Position numbers and translations under genes: made by a program. Below the pieces are notes generated by a model. That model was not told the origin of the DNA. It did no database searches and saw nothing but the letters and a program-made list of their open reading frames with translations. DNA of 64,000 bases from Utricularia gibba (taxonomy: Eukaryota; Streptophyta; Magnoliopsida; Lamiales; Lentibulariaceae). The stretch spans positions 1,798,001 through 1,862,000 of the forward strand of contig NEEC01000010.1 in assembly GCA_002189035.1 (NCBI GenBank), in the 5' to 3' direction. Positions 22,829 through 34,554 of this stretch are shown here, piece by piece; the stretch's first letter is position 1, and each line of letters opens with the position of its first letter.

Positions 22829-25341
22829 TCAGTTGTCATAACCAGGAGCAAATTGGCCAGAATTTTTATCCTGAGAGAATTTTGATGGGTTCAGATGTCA
22901 GGCTGCAAGTCGCATGTTATGTACAAGTCGGAAAAAAGAGACTCAAGTACCTGAGAGAGCATTCTCTGTTTGTTGAGGTGTTGCGTACGGGCCTTGTTGA
23001 GAGCTGAATTGGGAGATCTGTACATCCTCTGTAGAAGTCACAGATGATCTAAAATGATCAAAATGGCCTTCTTGTTGCAGCTGAGAATGACAAAAAAATT
23101 TGATGGGCATAGGAGAGAGAACCTTGTCCATTTGGGAAAGACGGTTTTCATCGGATGAGAGGTACTTTTTCTTGGGCGTAAAATCGAAGACATCATGCAG
23201 AAAATGATTTTCCTGTGCAACAGATACAATACGCGGTTGGTTCATTGCATCTGTGACAGATAAAAAAAATGAGGTAAAGGCTCAAGAAAGAGATAAAAGC
23301 GGACCTGCATATGTTTCACAAATCCTCCACCGAGAAAGTGCTTCAGGAAGTTCAGCTGTATATTGCAGATAAGAGGGATTATATGAAAAACTGTTCAAAA
23401 GCATCTGAAACTACAAAATGATGCAAACCTGAATTAACTGAGCCCATGTGCTCGTGTATAAACACTCTCCACCGATTTTTGTGGAGACCTCAGGAACATA
23501 ACCCTCCTAAAATTTACAAAATACAGTTTCTCAAAACCAGTAGGAAAGCAAACAGATTATGAGTACAGGAGCTTACCTCGAAAAAATCTAAAATGTCTCG
23601 AAACGTGTTCCTTTGATTATTCAGATCCTTCTTCGCACTACCCTTTCCACCTGCCTCAGTGGAGAGACCACGAACTTGATTGAGGATCTTATTCTTCAAT
23701 CCATGAATGTGCATCAGTTTCCTGGAACTGTCATCGGTAGAAGGCTCTGTGGGCCCCTTATTTTCTCCACAAAACTTCTCAAGATGTCCTATTTCAAATA
23801 TCAAAGCAAGTGCTTCACCAGCAGCTATTCGGAGTAATCTGTCATCCTTGTCTAGCAGCATGGAAAGGAAAGAAACTGACCTGAAAAAATTACAACTTCA
23901 GAAAGCAGAATCAAAAAAATAAGGAAACTTTGAGCAAGCTTTTACAACAGATACGAACTCTTGCCAACTCTTAGGGTTAAGTGCACTCCCCGAAACGGTA
24001 GTCAGCAAAAATGACCAGGAAGATACGGCTGTTGCTATCACTGAGGGCACTGATTTGACAGAAGCCACCTGAAACATGAAGAGCAACACAAATCGGTCAA
24101 ACTGTGTCCTGCTTATTATACATACATCATGTTTTAACAAGTACAAAGAAGTTGGTGTTAACAAAAGAAGGCACGTACGTTGGGACCCAATTTGGGGTTT
24201 GCCACTTGCCACATTATATGCATAGACTTTTCTATTTGTTCTGTTTCTTCCCCACCAGCAAAGGTACTTATAGCTAAAGATTCCAGCAACTGTATGCGCA
24301 GCCCGCATTTCCAGGAGATGCAAGGTCAGTCATCAACAGATTTTAAAAGACACTTTCATTCAAAGGGCAAAAAATTACCGATGACATCTTCGGAGCCTGA
24401 GACTGAGACCTAAGAGCATCTGATATAGGACTAATAGATTCCTTCAAGATTTCCTCTGCTTTCTCCCCTGGACCTGCAGTTAAGGCTAAAAGTCCTGCAG
24501 AAAAAAATAAAGCAAACGACCCTCTGAGTATAAATGAAACATCAAATCTAAATGGCAATGTGCAAATAGAGACCAAGTAAAAACCTATAGCATGAGATGC
24601 TAAAGCCACCTCTGTTGCAGAACCTTTTTTTATTGAATTCAAGCACTGATGTAGCATTGTAGCAAATCTGTAGTGAGAACAGAAAAATTCTCTTACATGC
24701 CTTCTAGCATCAAATCCAACCTTCAATGAAACATTTAATAGGTTGACTGGAAAAAAAAATGTCACATACTTCTGCTCCACAAAATCATGCTGTAAGTTGC
24801 TATTAAAAGCTTGAATGATCATCCCCAAACCCTTCTCTCTAGTAGATCCTCTGTAAATAACCATTCAAAAAATATTTTCATATATCAATAAAAGAACATC
24901 TTCTTAATTTTGACCTCACCGGCTATGAAATTACCTCAAAATGCCGTATCAGAATGTACTAAGAGAACGACTCAGATTATGTGAGTTACATAGAAAAATT
25001 ACCTCTTTTCATATAAAGCATCTAAGCACTGATCAAGCACAGCTCCTTTATCTACCTGCACCTCTTCAGTTCCATGCTCCGGTACGTGGGAGCTCATGGA
25101 TGACGACGCAGATGAGCAAACGCTATCCGTTTCCTCAGCGTCCAGTGCAGCAGCACTTTTTCTTTGAGAATTCCCTAAAATCATCCAAAATTCCAATTCC
25201 AAAATCATATTTTTTCGAATTCTCTAGGGAAAACCAAAAATTACAAAAATCACTACAAGAAAACGAATTTCAGGAATTCATAGAAAACTAAACAAATCTG
25301 CAACCAAAGAAAGGGGATAGATCAAACTTACTTTTACCCAT
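22829..25341 (-). CDS. Interferon-related developmental regulator (IFRD) family protein
   Basis: Thirteen minus-strand exons: 25332-25341, 25003-25174, 24770-24850, 24585-24667, 24379-24494, 24179-24289, 23959-24068, 23577-23880, 23429-23506, 23305-23355, 23123-23212, 22951-23028, 22829-22870; 1326 nt, 441 aa. The start is MGKRNSQRKSAAALD, with the first coding exon only 10 nt long. Family blocks include a helical HEAT-like repeat region, KDDRLLRIAAGEALALIFE, RNTFRDILDF and the C-terminal SPNSALNKARTQHLNKQR. IFRD proteins are transcription/ribosome-associated co-regulators in animals; the plant function is poorly known. The donor of exon 7 (AAGA-GTTCGT) is less standard than the rest. Confidence 0.9.
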
Positions 25342-26546
25342 AATGAAAACTCCAAAATCCCTAACACTCCTGTACTTTTAGGTCAGGGCTCAGGCGTCAG
25401 GAGTACTCAATACAGGGGCAAGCAAAATTAAAACTATCGACAGGATAATCTTTAACGGAAGACGAGTAAAAGCAATGAAACAGGCATAAAAACGCAATCG
25501 AATCGGAGAAACTATCCATGAAATTTGATTATCGCCGCGTAGGAGACGTAATTCAGCGCCTGTAGCCGTGAAGAGGAAGGGTTCCGCGACGATAGAAAGA
25601 CCCCAATTTACAAGTGGATCATTCATCTCATTGGTCGAATATTCTTTTATACGTAAGAGCACACGTCAGCACCTCGTCACGTGGATAGATCTGCACCGTA
25701 CCATGAGGCATCACCGCGCACACAATAATTTATGAGTCACCTGGAATTAATAAAAAAAATGCCGGAAAATATATAATTAAAGAAAATAAAAAAACACGTT
25801 AAATTAAGTATTATTAATATTAGCTTTAAATTATTTTTTTTACATTACATTGATAATAATAATAAAAAATGAATCATCTTCATTACATTACATTATTTTT
25901 CGAATTGGATTCAATTTTCATTTCAGATCTTTTTTATATATTTGTATCAATTTTGAATTTAATTCACTCCAACCCAATCCAATCGTATCCATTTTCTGTA
26001 TTCTTTATCTAATTGGGCTAGGCTCAGCCCATATTATAGGATTTCGGGCACGCAGGCCCATCTTTATCTAGTTGGGCTTTATTAATAAATAAACATTTTT
26101 TGTGCTCTTTGAACAACCATTTGTTGATGTTACGAGTCTTTACCCTCAAAATATTTCATATTTTTGGCTGGTTGGATTGTAGCCACCCACTGTCACGAAT
26201 AAATTGAGAGCGGTTACAATGTGGTCGAGATGTTGTGGTGGGAGGAAGCACCCAACCAGGGCGTGGGGTGAGTCATGGGGACCGTGACGACTCCATCGAG
26301 AAAGATGCAATATGCACACTGGTACAAGGCGCAACGCCAACAAGTGGAAAACAAAAAGGCTTCCCTTACGTGGAGGATCATTCGAAGCCACTGGCCCACA
26401 CCCCCCCTCACGTGACGCATCCACGTGAGGGCTGTAACGTCATTTTATACAAAGAACTCCCACCCGCTCTGGTCCCTCGCCTGTGGGTGGTGGGTGCGGG
26501 GAGGGTGGTAGGGCTTTCTCCACGTGTCAAGAGTCAAGTCGAGATC
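25342..26546. other. IFRD upstream region and 3' flank of the ARM-repeat gene
   Basis: No coding sequence recognised. AT-rich to about 26150, then a GC-richer part with several CACGTG G-box cores (one at about 25678, a dyad at 26407-26429, another at 26521). GGCCCA-type site-II elements occur around 26020-26065. Confidence 0.4.
26407..26429. promoter_or_regulatory. Perfect inverted pair of G-boxes
   Basis: CTCACGTG and CACGTGAG form a perfect 8-bp inverted repeat separated by 7 bases. Each half contains the G-box core CACGTG bound by bZIP and bHLH factors. It lies 118 bp beyond the ARM gene stop and about 1.07 kb upstream of the IFRD start, so its target is uncertain. Confidence 0.5.
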
Positions 26547-27817
26547 CTAGGAAATGTCCCCCGAGGAAGCCGTACTGGACCTGGGTTGGCGCAAAATTGC
26601 TATCAGTGCTTCTGCCTGCCAAACGACACCGTTCCGTCAGAATAAATATAATTAGAAAAAAAATACACCGAAAAAAGTTAGTTGAGGATGAGGTGACAAG
26701 TAGTAGTCAGTTGATTTGATTAGTGAGGTATTAAAACGGACTTCCTTCGACTTGGCTGACTAATTAATAATTAGGAGGTGGCCCCACCTAACAACCCTAA
26801 CCCAATCACAATCAACCAACTGTCTTCATCCATTATAAATTCCCCAAATTGAATGCCCATGCCACCACATTATTACCCTTTTTTTTGACCTAGGATGGGG
26901 GTTTTAGTCATTAGCAATGGAGCATAATAGGTAAAATCAAGAGTCTGCGTGCGTGCTACCTTTAGTTTGGCTCGGGTGGTCCCGTGCTGCGACAGCGCCA
27001 CGAGCGGCGGGATGGCTCCTTCCCGAGCCACAATCGCGCGGTGGTTCACCGAATCCTGGCACAATCGCAAAAGTATCCCAGTCACGATTTCCTTTTGCCG
27101 CTGTGTCCCCACCTCCACGATCTCGACCAGCACCGGGATTCCACCTTCCTGCACCAGCGCCGCCCGCGCCTCCGGGATGGCGGACAGCAAATTTACCACA
27201 AACGAGGATTTATCCACCATGCTCGACCCCAAGTCCGCCATTAGTTCCACTAGCGGCTTCATTATCCCCGATCGCACTGCAATTGACTTGTTCTCGTTGG
27301 CGGAACAGAGCGAGAACAGCGCCGTGCAGGCGTCTTTTTTGCCGCGGAGGGTCCCGTACTCGAGAAGACTCACCAGCGGCGGAATCGCGCCGGACCTGCC
27401 GATGGCGATTTTGGCTTCCTCGACTTGCGAGAGGCGGAGGAGCGCGCAGGCGGCGTTCTCGCGAGCGTCGGAGGTCCCGGTCTTCAGAGCGTGAACCAGA
27501 GGCTTGATTGCGCCGGAGGAAATAATCTCCTCCTTGTTATCATCGCAGAGCGCGAGATTCAATATCGCGGTGACCGCCAATTCTTGCAACTGCTGATCGC
27601 TCGACGAGATCGCCGAAATCAGAGGCTTAATAGCTCCCGCGGCAGCCATTCTGACTCGATTCTCCTGGTCGTTCTTCGCAAGGAGGCGTATCTCCATCGC
27701 CGCCTGCTTCCGCACATCGATTCTATCGGAATCGAGGAAGGACACGAGACGCACTGCGAGTTCGTCGTCAACGGTAAAGGAAACCGACGCCGCGTCCATG
27801 AAACTACTCTCGCGCAC
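26547..27817 (-). CDS. ARM-repeat protein (PUB-ARM-like, no U-box)
   Basis: Exon 1 is 26960-27817 and exon 2 26547-26615, phase 0, giving 308 aa; the intron is 344 nt. After MRESSFMDAASVSF come about six armadillo repeats with recurring GAIKPLI/GAIPPLV and ENAACALLRLS cores. The last exon adds AEALIAILRQPRS, the usual end of this plant family, and a Ser-rich tail. There is no U-box, so it is not itself an E3 of the PUB type; such ARM-only proteins are thought to act as protein-binding scaffolds. Start choice is between 27817 and the second Met seven codons later. Confidence 0.92.
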
Positions 27818-29814
27818 ATACCATTCCCCGCTAAACCCCTCTATCCGGCCGCAAAACGAGAATCGTGGAGCGTAGACCGCACGTGCGACGCTTTCTTCCC
27901 TCAGGCTTTAAACGCGTGAATACGGATCGCAACAAAGGCACGAGAGGAGATGAATAATGAGGCTGGGCACCGCCAGATGCGCTTCCTTTTCAAAACTTGA
28001 ACCCTTTGCGTTTCTCTTGGAACATGTGATTGCAGAGACCTGCACCCATCGAACACTGAAACGTTTTCGGGTACCAAAACAACATTTAATATAACTGACC
28101 TTTGAAAACATAAAAACGAAAGCTCACACGATGGACGATGGACGCGCCCGATCCATGGACCAGAGCGGACCAATCAAGAATCGGGGGGTATACTTTTCCC
28201 GGTCCAAACAGCAACACGCGTCCGTCTTTTTCTGTTTTGTCAAGAACCGGCGTCTTTCAACGATGCTGCTAACTCAACTCCATTCTTTAATTTAATCTGG
28301 TCAAATCACGTAATGTTAGGTTCTCTTGGATTATGTTTTTTAAAATACATTTTTCAAAAAGTGTTCATAAAATAGAAAGGGATTGTATAGCAGTGTTTTT
28401 GAAAATTTTTAAAACCTATTTTCATTTTTTAAAAGTAAAAATAATTTTATTTTAAAACAATTTTAATTGTAAAAATAATGCTATCAAAAATATTTTTAAA
28501 ATTATAGTTGTGTTCTATAAAATTTTTACAACCTATTTTATTTTTGAAAAAATAAAATAATTTTAATCAAGAACACCACTTATTTTTACTTTTACTTTTA
28601 CTAAAAATACTTTTGATATTACACTTCAAAAATAGTTTTTGAAAAAATAGAGATGAGCTACTTTTGAATTCTATTTCTATTTTCAACATAAATCCATAAA
28701 AAATTTATATTTTTCTAGAACACCCATTTTTACTTTTATTTTATAAACTATTTTTATTTTTACTTTTTACTTTTTCAAAAATAAAATAAGTTCTAAAAAT
28801 TTTCTAGAACATACCTTATAACTACAAAATTTATTTTTGGAAAAATAATTATTTTGTTACTTTTACTTTTTATTTATACTTTTTAAAAATAATTTTAAAA
28901 AGTAAAAATAATGTTTAAAAATTTTTCAAAACACTGCTTATGTATTTTTTCTAGAAATATTTTTAAATTTTAATTCTTTTTGAAATATTTTTCAAAAGTA
29001 AAATTGTTCCAAATAAAAATAGATTTTTTTTTCTCAATAAACATTTTTCAAAAATATTTCTAATAAAATAAAAATTGAATTTATACAACTTATTAAGAAT
29101 AAGAATTATTTTTAAATTTCTATTTTTGAATCTAGAATTGTTCATATTTGATAAAAAAAAAACTATTTATGAAACACTTTTTCAAAAATACAAATTGTTC
29201 TAAACATAAAAATTGCACATAAAGTAAATTACGTTTTGTTATAGATTTAACATGAATATTATACATTACGTGGTGTTTATTTTATAATTTAAAGAAAATT
29301 TTATTTAATCACGTGAAATAGAATTTATTTAAACCTACCTCCCCTTCTTTCAATAAATTTCATATGTTTTAACTACTAACTAAAAACTATATAAAAAACT
29401 AATTCATTTACATTACATTTTTCAAAATCCTAGTCAAACTTTCCATAATACCAATAAAACTACGATGTGAGTTTTGAAAGCTTTAATTTGCCATGAAAAC
29501 CACGTGATAACGGAAACGAAGAACAATCTTTTTTAAAGGTGGAGTAATGGAAGTCACAGTCAACTTTTTGGTTCCAAGGGATGGAATATGTGCATATGAT
29601 ATGGAGTCACAGCTCATGGTCTAGCGCAAAAGACACGAGTAAACGCGCAAGAAGTTGCAGAAATCAACCTTAGTCACTCCAGTTGTCCTGATCGGCGGTT
29701 GCCTTCTCCTTCTTCTGTTCATCCTACAGTTTTCAACCACATGTAAAACTTATGCGGAGGAGATTGGAAGGATTTGATGTAAGAAGCAGCCAGCAAATCT
29801 AAGATGTGCAGATT
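27818..29814. other. 2-kb intergenic block, mostly very AT-rich repeat-like sequence
   Basis: 27818-28270 is the ARM promoter region (G-box core CACGTG at 27880-27885). From about 28310 to 29240 the sequence is built of recurrent TTTTTACTTTTA, AAAATAATTTT and TTCTAGAAC-like words in both orientations, able to fold into many hairpins. This looks like one or more degenerate non-autonomous transposons. No coding frame seen. Confidence 0.45.
28310..29240. repeat. Degenerate AT-rich hairpin repeat block (probable MITE remnants)
   Basis: Words such as TTTTCTAGAAC, TTTTTACTTTT and their complements recur many times on both strands over about 0.9 kb. The pattern is what overlapping copies of small inverted-repeat elements leave. 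Similar wording recurs at 63.2-63.45 kb. Termini and target duplications could not be fixed by eye. Confidence 0.4.
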
Positions 29815-32374
29815 TTATACCAGAGACGAATCTGCGTGGGATAAACTGGCTGGGGACCAGACCAGGATCTCCCGATCGTTTCCCCCGGTGTATAGCTCCT
29901 GTGAGTTAGATGGAAAGGAAGCAATGATGATGCAAAGCGCTAAGCAAAAGCAAATGGCTTTTCTACTCTATTTATCAGAGGCCCTGGTTCATTATGTGAA
30001 GTGCAACGAACCTGATCTTGAGAATTGTAGCAGCAGCAGTTAACATTTTCATAGTGGGCACGGAAACTTGCAATTGCTTGACCAGACCACATGGAAAGTG
30101 CCTGAGAAGTGTGTGTGCGAGGTCAGATATTCGATGCATATGGCAAAAGAGGGGATGGAACATAATTAGTAGTATCACCTTGACACTGACTAAGCTGGGT
30201 ACAAAGGCAAGGTCGGAATCCTGGGTGATGGCCATCTGAATGGGCTTGCTTCCCTGCAACCGTGTGGCTTCAAAGTTGACAAGGGTATTGCAACCGGAAT
30301 GTACATCCCACAGTCTCAACCTTGAATCCGAGCCTGAGGATTAGAAGCAAAAGGAGACCTCAAACTTTATGACTGGAGAGGAATCCATTTTTAAATTCTA
30401 GGTACATATCAAAAGATGGAAGAATGAAATCAAAGAATACCAAGCACCCCTATAATGAGACACCAACCCAGAATAAACAGTTCCCATTTTTATAACAGAA
30501 AACACGACCCAATAGGATGAGTAGGCTGCTACTCAAGTCTACTTCCTGAAAGAACACATACAATGATAACATCAAAAAAATTGAGATGTGTATCCGACCT
30601 GCACTCAGAAGATACATTCCATCCTCGGTCATCTTTAGCCCAGTTACAATACCATAATGCCCAGTAGCACGATCATGAATTGAGAGCATTCCAGGATGTG
30701 ATCTCTGCTTTATATGTTTCGTTTGAGTTGTAGATCGAGCAGAAGATTGAGGCTTTTCAGTGTTTCTATTACTCAATTTTCGTGCTTTTCCAGGTAAGGT
30801 CAAGCCCGTTGAAGATTTCTGCAGAACAGCAACTTAGGAATGAAACTGACATTGGCCCTTGACAAGAACTAAAGTAGGCTATTAACAATCCGTCCCCCAA
30901 ACTTCCATCAAAGAAGAACAAGCGAATTTCAAGAAAGTCGGTGCACTAAACACATTCAGAGTTAATGCTGCACAGATTTCAGGATTGACCGAACAACTCA
31001 GCCACATTGCTACAAACCCTTACCCATATGAAACAAATATATAGCACTCAGAACATGGTTAACACCATCATAATAAAGAGGCCGTAGTAAGAAACTTTAT
31101 GATAAATAAAATTGGCAAATGCTTCAATATATTATTTGAAAAGGGCACACTTTTTCAGCTTTCGGATGCACAAGGAGTGGTGGGCGACACCCCAACTGCG
31201 TTTGGGATTTGTCTAGGACTCGAAAACATCCAGCCTGTCTGATGTCCCAAAATCGTATAGCACCATCGCATCCTCCAGTTACCAAAATCCATTCAGATGA
31301 TGTAGACCATTCTAACGACATTATACCATCTGTCATGATAATGAGGAAACAACCAAAGTTACACCATATATCATAATGATGCTGAAACAAGAGATGAAAT
31401 TTTGAAACTCATTATGCTGCCCAAACTGAAACAAACATATTAACATTTTGATAACATTTCTCATCTGCCTGATAATTACAAGAAATTCATTTGAAAAGAT
31501 CATGGCAAAAATTGACATATAATTTGAGAACATTATTAGCATGTTTTTGACATTGAAATAAGAAGGATACAGCTTACCACGATGACCAGATAAAGTGTGA
31601 GAAAATGCACCAGATGCAATATCACATAACCGCACTTGGACATCCTCTGTCCCAGTGGCTATCAACATGTGTGACTTTGCTATTGACGACATTGCAGTTC
31701 GATAAACCTTTCCCGGCAACATAAAACTCACTACCCTCTGCATAAGGCACGTTGACGCACGTAAGTAACACTAAAAAAACACAAGTTGACATAGAGTAGC
31801 CAGCAGAATAGATACTTGTGTGGTGTTTGTATCCCAAACGTTCACACGGTGATCGTATGAACCAGTGACAAAGAGGCCTGTATCGATCGGATACCAGATG
31901 GCTGAGGATACGGCAAAAGCATGTCCATGCTCATGTTGCTTGCCCACAACAAACAAGGACTTGTGTTTCGCAACCAGATTCCCATTCTCGTGTTCCGAAG
32001 GCCGCTGAACATCGTAAACTGCAACAGTTGCATCGGAAGCACCGGCCAGGAGATATCTTCCCTCTGTCAAATCAACCTGATCTTGAGACCACAATGAGCA
32101 CAAGAAAATTCTTTTAACATAACATTACATCGCACGTGACGAATAGACCAAGGCAATGAATACATAAACGCGAGTTCAGCAACCAACACCATGAAAACCA
32201 ATGAGGCAAGGAGAGGAAAAGGACCTGAAGTGAGTTCACTGAACCGCGGTGCGAGGAAACAATTTCCTTGCAATTTGAGAGGTGTATGGACGAAACCCTT
32301 GATCTGCGAACGCTACTTGTGAACAATTTAGGGTGAATGGTCCCGAATTCTCTGTCTGTGATTTGCTTCCACAT
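29815..32374 (-). CDS. CSA: CSA/ERCC8-like WD40 protein (DNA repair, CUL4 substrate receptor)
   Basis: Eight minus-strand exons: 32225-32374, 31816-32076, 31578-31737, 31151-31329, 30599-30818, 30179-30333, 30012-30101, 29815-29898; 1299 nt, 432 aa, all phases consistent. It begins MWKQITDREFG. WD40 signatures include SSAIWYPIDTGLFVTGSYDH, GTEDVQVRLCDIASGAFSHT, GGCDGAIRFWDIRQAGCFRV and SDSRLRLWDV. The WDxR-type motif in FWDIR fits a DDB1-binding surface. CSA acts in the CUL4-DDB1 ubiquitin ligase at RNA polymerase II stalled on UV lesions. The last blade reads GGNDREILVW, where related plant proteins have a GSDRQ-like form; a Ser/Lys-rich insert (about residues 240-290) separates blades. Confidence 0.95.
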
Positions 32375-32697
32375 CTTCCTCGCATCTTTGACTGCTCTCC
32401 TCCGGCACCACTTCAGTTGCCCCTCTGCCGCGTTTCAACTCCTCCGTCGATAAAAATTCCAGTCCCTCGCTGCTCTAGTGATGATTCCGACGTACGGAGC
32501 TGAGATTTCTTAATCTTCTCATTTGTGAAACGGGGTTGAGATTTCAGAACCGCATTATAAACTTCTGGGCTGGAGAACAGACAAAGGCCCATCTTCAGAA
32601 ATGAAGCCCATTTACAGATTGTCACAATGTTATTACAGAAAATGTCATTCTTCCACACAATAAAAGAAATGAAGAAATATGATGCTTGTGGCCAATG
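32375..32697. other. CSA promoter and 3' flank of the membrane protein gene
   Basis: Non-coding 323 bp between two minus-strand genes. GGCCCA and GCCCAT elements at about 32586-32611 are site-II-like and suit the promoter of the repair gene. Confidence 0.45.
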
Positions 32698-33321
32698 CTA
32701 CTTCTTCAGCAGCTCCCCTTCCTTTGTTCTGCCAATTGCCTTCTTCCCATTTGATGATCCCTCACTTGGGACACAGTACCATGCCATTGAAGTGCAGAAA
32801 ATTGCAAACAAGCGCCCATAGATGACTAGAAACAGCAGAATCATCACCAATACTGCAAGAAATATGTAGACAAACTCTCTCAGCTGTTCTGATCTTTGTA
32901 CCATCCTTCTCTTTACCTTCTCTGAATCTCTAGACCCCTCTTCTGATCTCTGTAGCTTTTTGTTTTCCATCTTCTGCTCGGAAACTCCACCCCCTTCTAC
33001 TGAAATCTCATAACATGAACAACCATCTTCTGCTGGTGAAGCTTTCATGACACCAATTTCACTTCTTTTAGGGGTGTGTTTCAGATAACTAAGATTGCTG
33101 TCGTTCTTTAGGTTCTGGTTCTGCCTCTTGACCTTGACAACGATAGGCTTAACTTTCTGCGAAACCTCGGAGTACACAAAGCGAATGAAGGAGATATCTT
33201 GAGCTCCCATCTCTCTGTAAATCCGCTGTTTCTCCTGATCAAGATCAGCTACAAGCGCTGCGAATTTGTCAACGCCGCAATCCGAGAATGGGTTCTTCTT
33301 CTTTTCCTTGTTGGGAGCCAT
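32698..33321 (-). CDS. Uncharacterised plant single-pass membrane protein
   Basis: One open exon of 207 aa starting MAPNKEKKKNPFSDCG (33321); an upstream in-frame extension to 33381 lacks family-like sequence. The first part is basic and polar (VDKFAALVADLDQEKQRIYR, then ISFIRFVYS), the middle charged, and near residues 147-180 there is one long hydrophobic helix (FVYIFLAVLVMILLFLVIYG). The tail is short, basic and ends in KK, reminiscent of an ER-retrieval signal. Topology probably puts the long N-terminal part in the cytosol. Function unknown. Confidence 0.8.
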   Translation of the reverse strand: MAPNKEKKKNPFSDCGVDKFAALVADLDQEKQRIYREMGAQDISFIRFVYSEVSQKVKPIVVKVKRQNQNLKNDSNLSYLKHTPKRSEIGVMKASPAEDGCSCYEISVEGGGVSEQKMENKKLQRSEEGSRDSEKVKRRMVQRSEQLREFVYIFLAVLVMILLFLVIYGRLFAIFCTSMAWYCVPSEGSSNGKKAIGRTKEGELLKK

Positions 33322-34554
33322 GTCGAGGGTTTGGTAATGAAACAGCAAGATGTACTTCGGGGTTACGTTTCTTGTCCGCACAGAGGAGCATGTGAACTAT
33401 TGGAAGCTGTCTTGCCACGAAACGAGTTGACTGAATCCATTAAGGGAGCTTGTGGATATGGATGGAAAAGGAGAAACGAGGTTTGGTCAACGAAACTGCC
33501 ACGTGTCCATCCTGGGTAAGAACGATAATCCAAGTCAAATGTGAATTAAATTAATTAAATTTTAGTTTGTGATGTACGGATGATGCATCTAGGGTGGCAG
33601 CCCACCCATGCCATAGGGTTTGGTTTTATAAGGGATTTCAACGGTTCTAGAGCTTCGTCCTATGACTTTGATTTTGATGGCCAGTTGGGTCAGCGTGACA
33701 CGTGATATTCAGATATTTTGCCAAAATATCTCATGTGCATTTAAGTTCGGTTTTTAATTACCAAAAAAATGGTAAATTATTTACACAAATAGTTTGTGAT
33801 TTAATTTAACAGTTTTTTTTATGTTTTTATTATGAAAAAAAATCAAATTATAATTAAATTATGATCGAACCGTGGGTGAATTATGATTAAATTGTGATTC
33901 ATTTTTTTATATATTTTAAAACTTTTCGAATTTAATTCAACATTATCATGAACAATTTACAATTAAATCGGATCTTTTAAAACACACCCCACCATAGATA
34001 GTGTATTGGATATGCACGTATTTCTTTTTATTGAAAAATAATACCTTGTGACCGGTCGTCCACGTCTTCTTCAACATCCCCATTTAAAAAAAATGTAGTT
34101 CGGAGTCGTTTTCTTATATATATAATATTGAAATTAAAGATCTAATAAATACATTTGAAATTAAAATATATAATAAATATATAGAAAAATTAGATTTAAT
34201 CGATTAATAATAATTTATAATTATATATATTTTTATTATTTTATTTTAATTTTAAAATTTTGAATTGTTTGTTTTGATATTAGCAATTAAATCAATGTAT
34301 TTTAATCCAATTAATGCTTGTTTATATATATATATATATTGTATAAAAACAGAGAGAAAGAAAAGGTAGTTGGAGGGTGCGGTGGAGCATATGATGATTA
34401 GTAAGCAAGCTGTTCAATCACTCATCCTACACAACTGGCCCTTGGATTCCGCTACCACCGCGCCTCTTCACCTTACTTTCCTTTCCTAGCAGATTGATTG
34501 GATTCCCTCTCTGTCTTCGCTCTGAACACTCTCATCGGACTCCGCTTCGCAGCG
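33322..34554. other. AT-rich divergent intergenic region
   Basis: Shared upstream region of the minus-strand membrane protein and plus-strand WLIM1. Strongly AT-rich from 33740 to 34350, including a TA repeat at about 34324-34340. No gene seen. Confidence 0.4.

Noticed and set aside
26949-27507. Two long plus-strand frames (181 and 184 aa)
   Set aside because: Antisense shadows of the GC-rich ARM-repeat exon on the minus strand.
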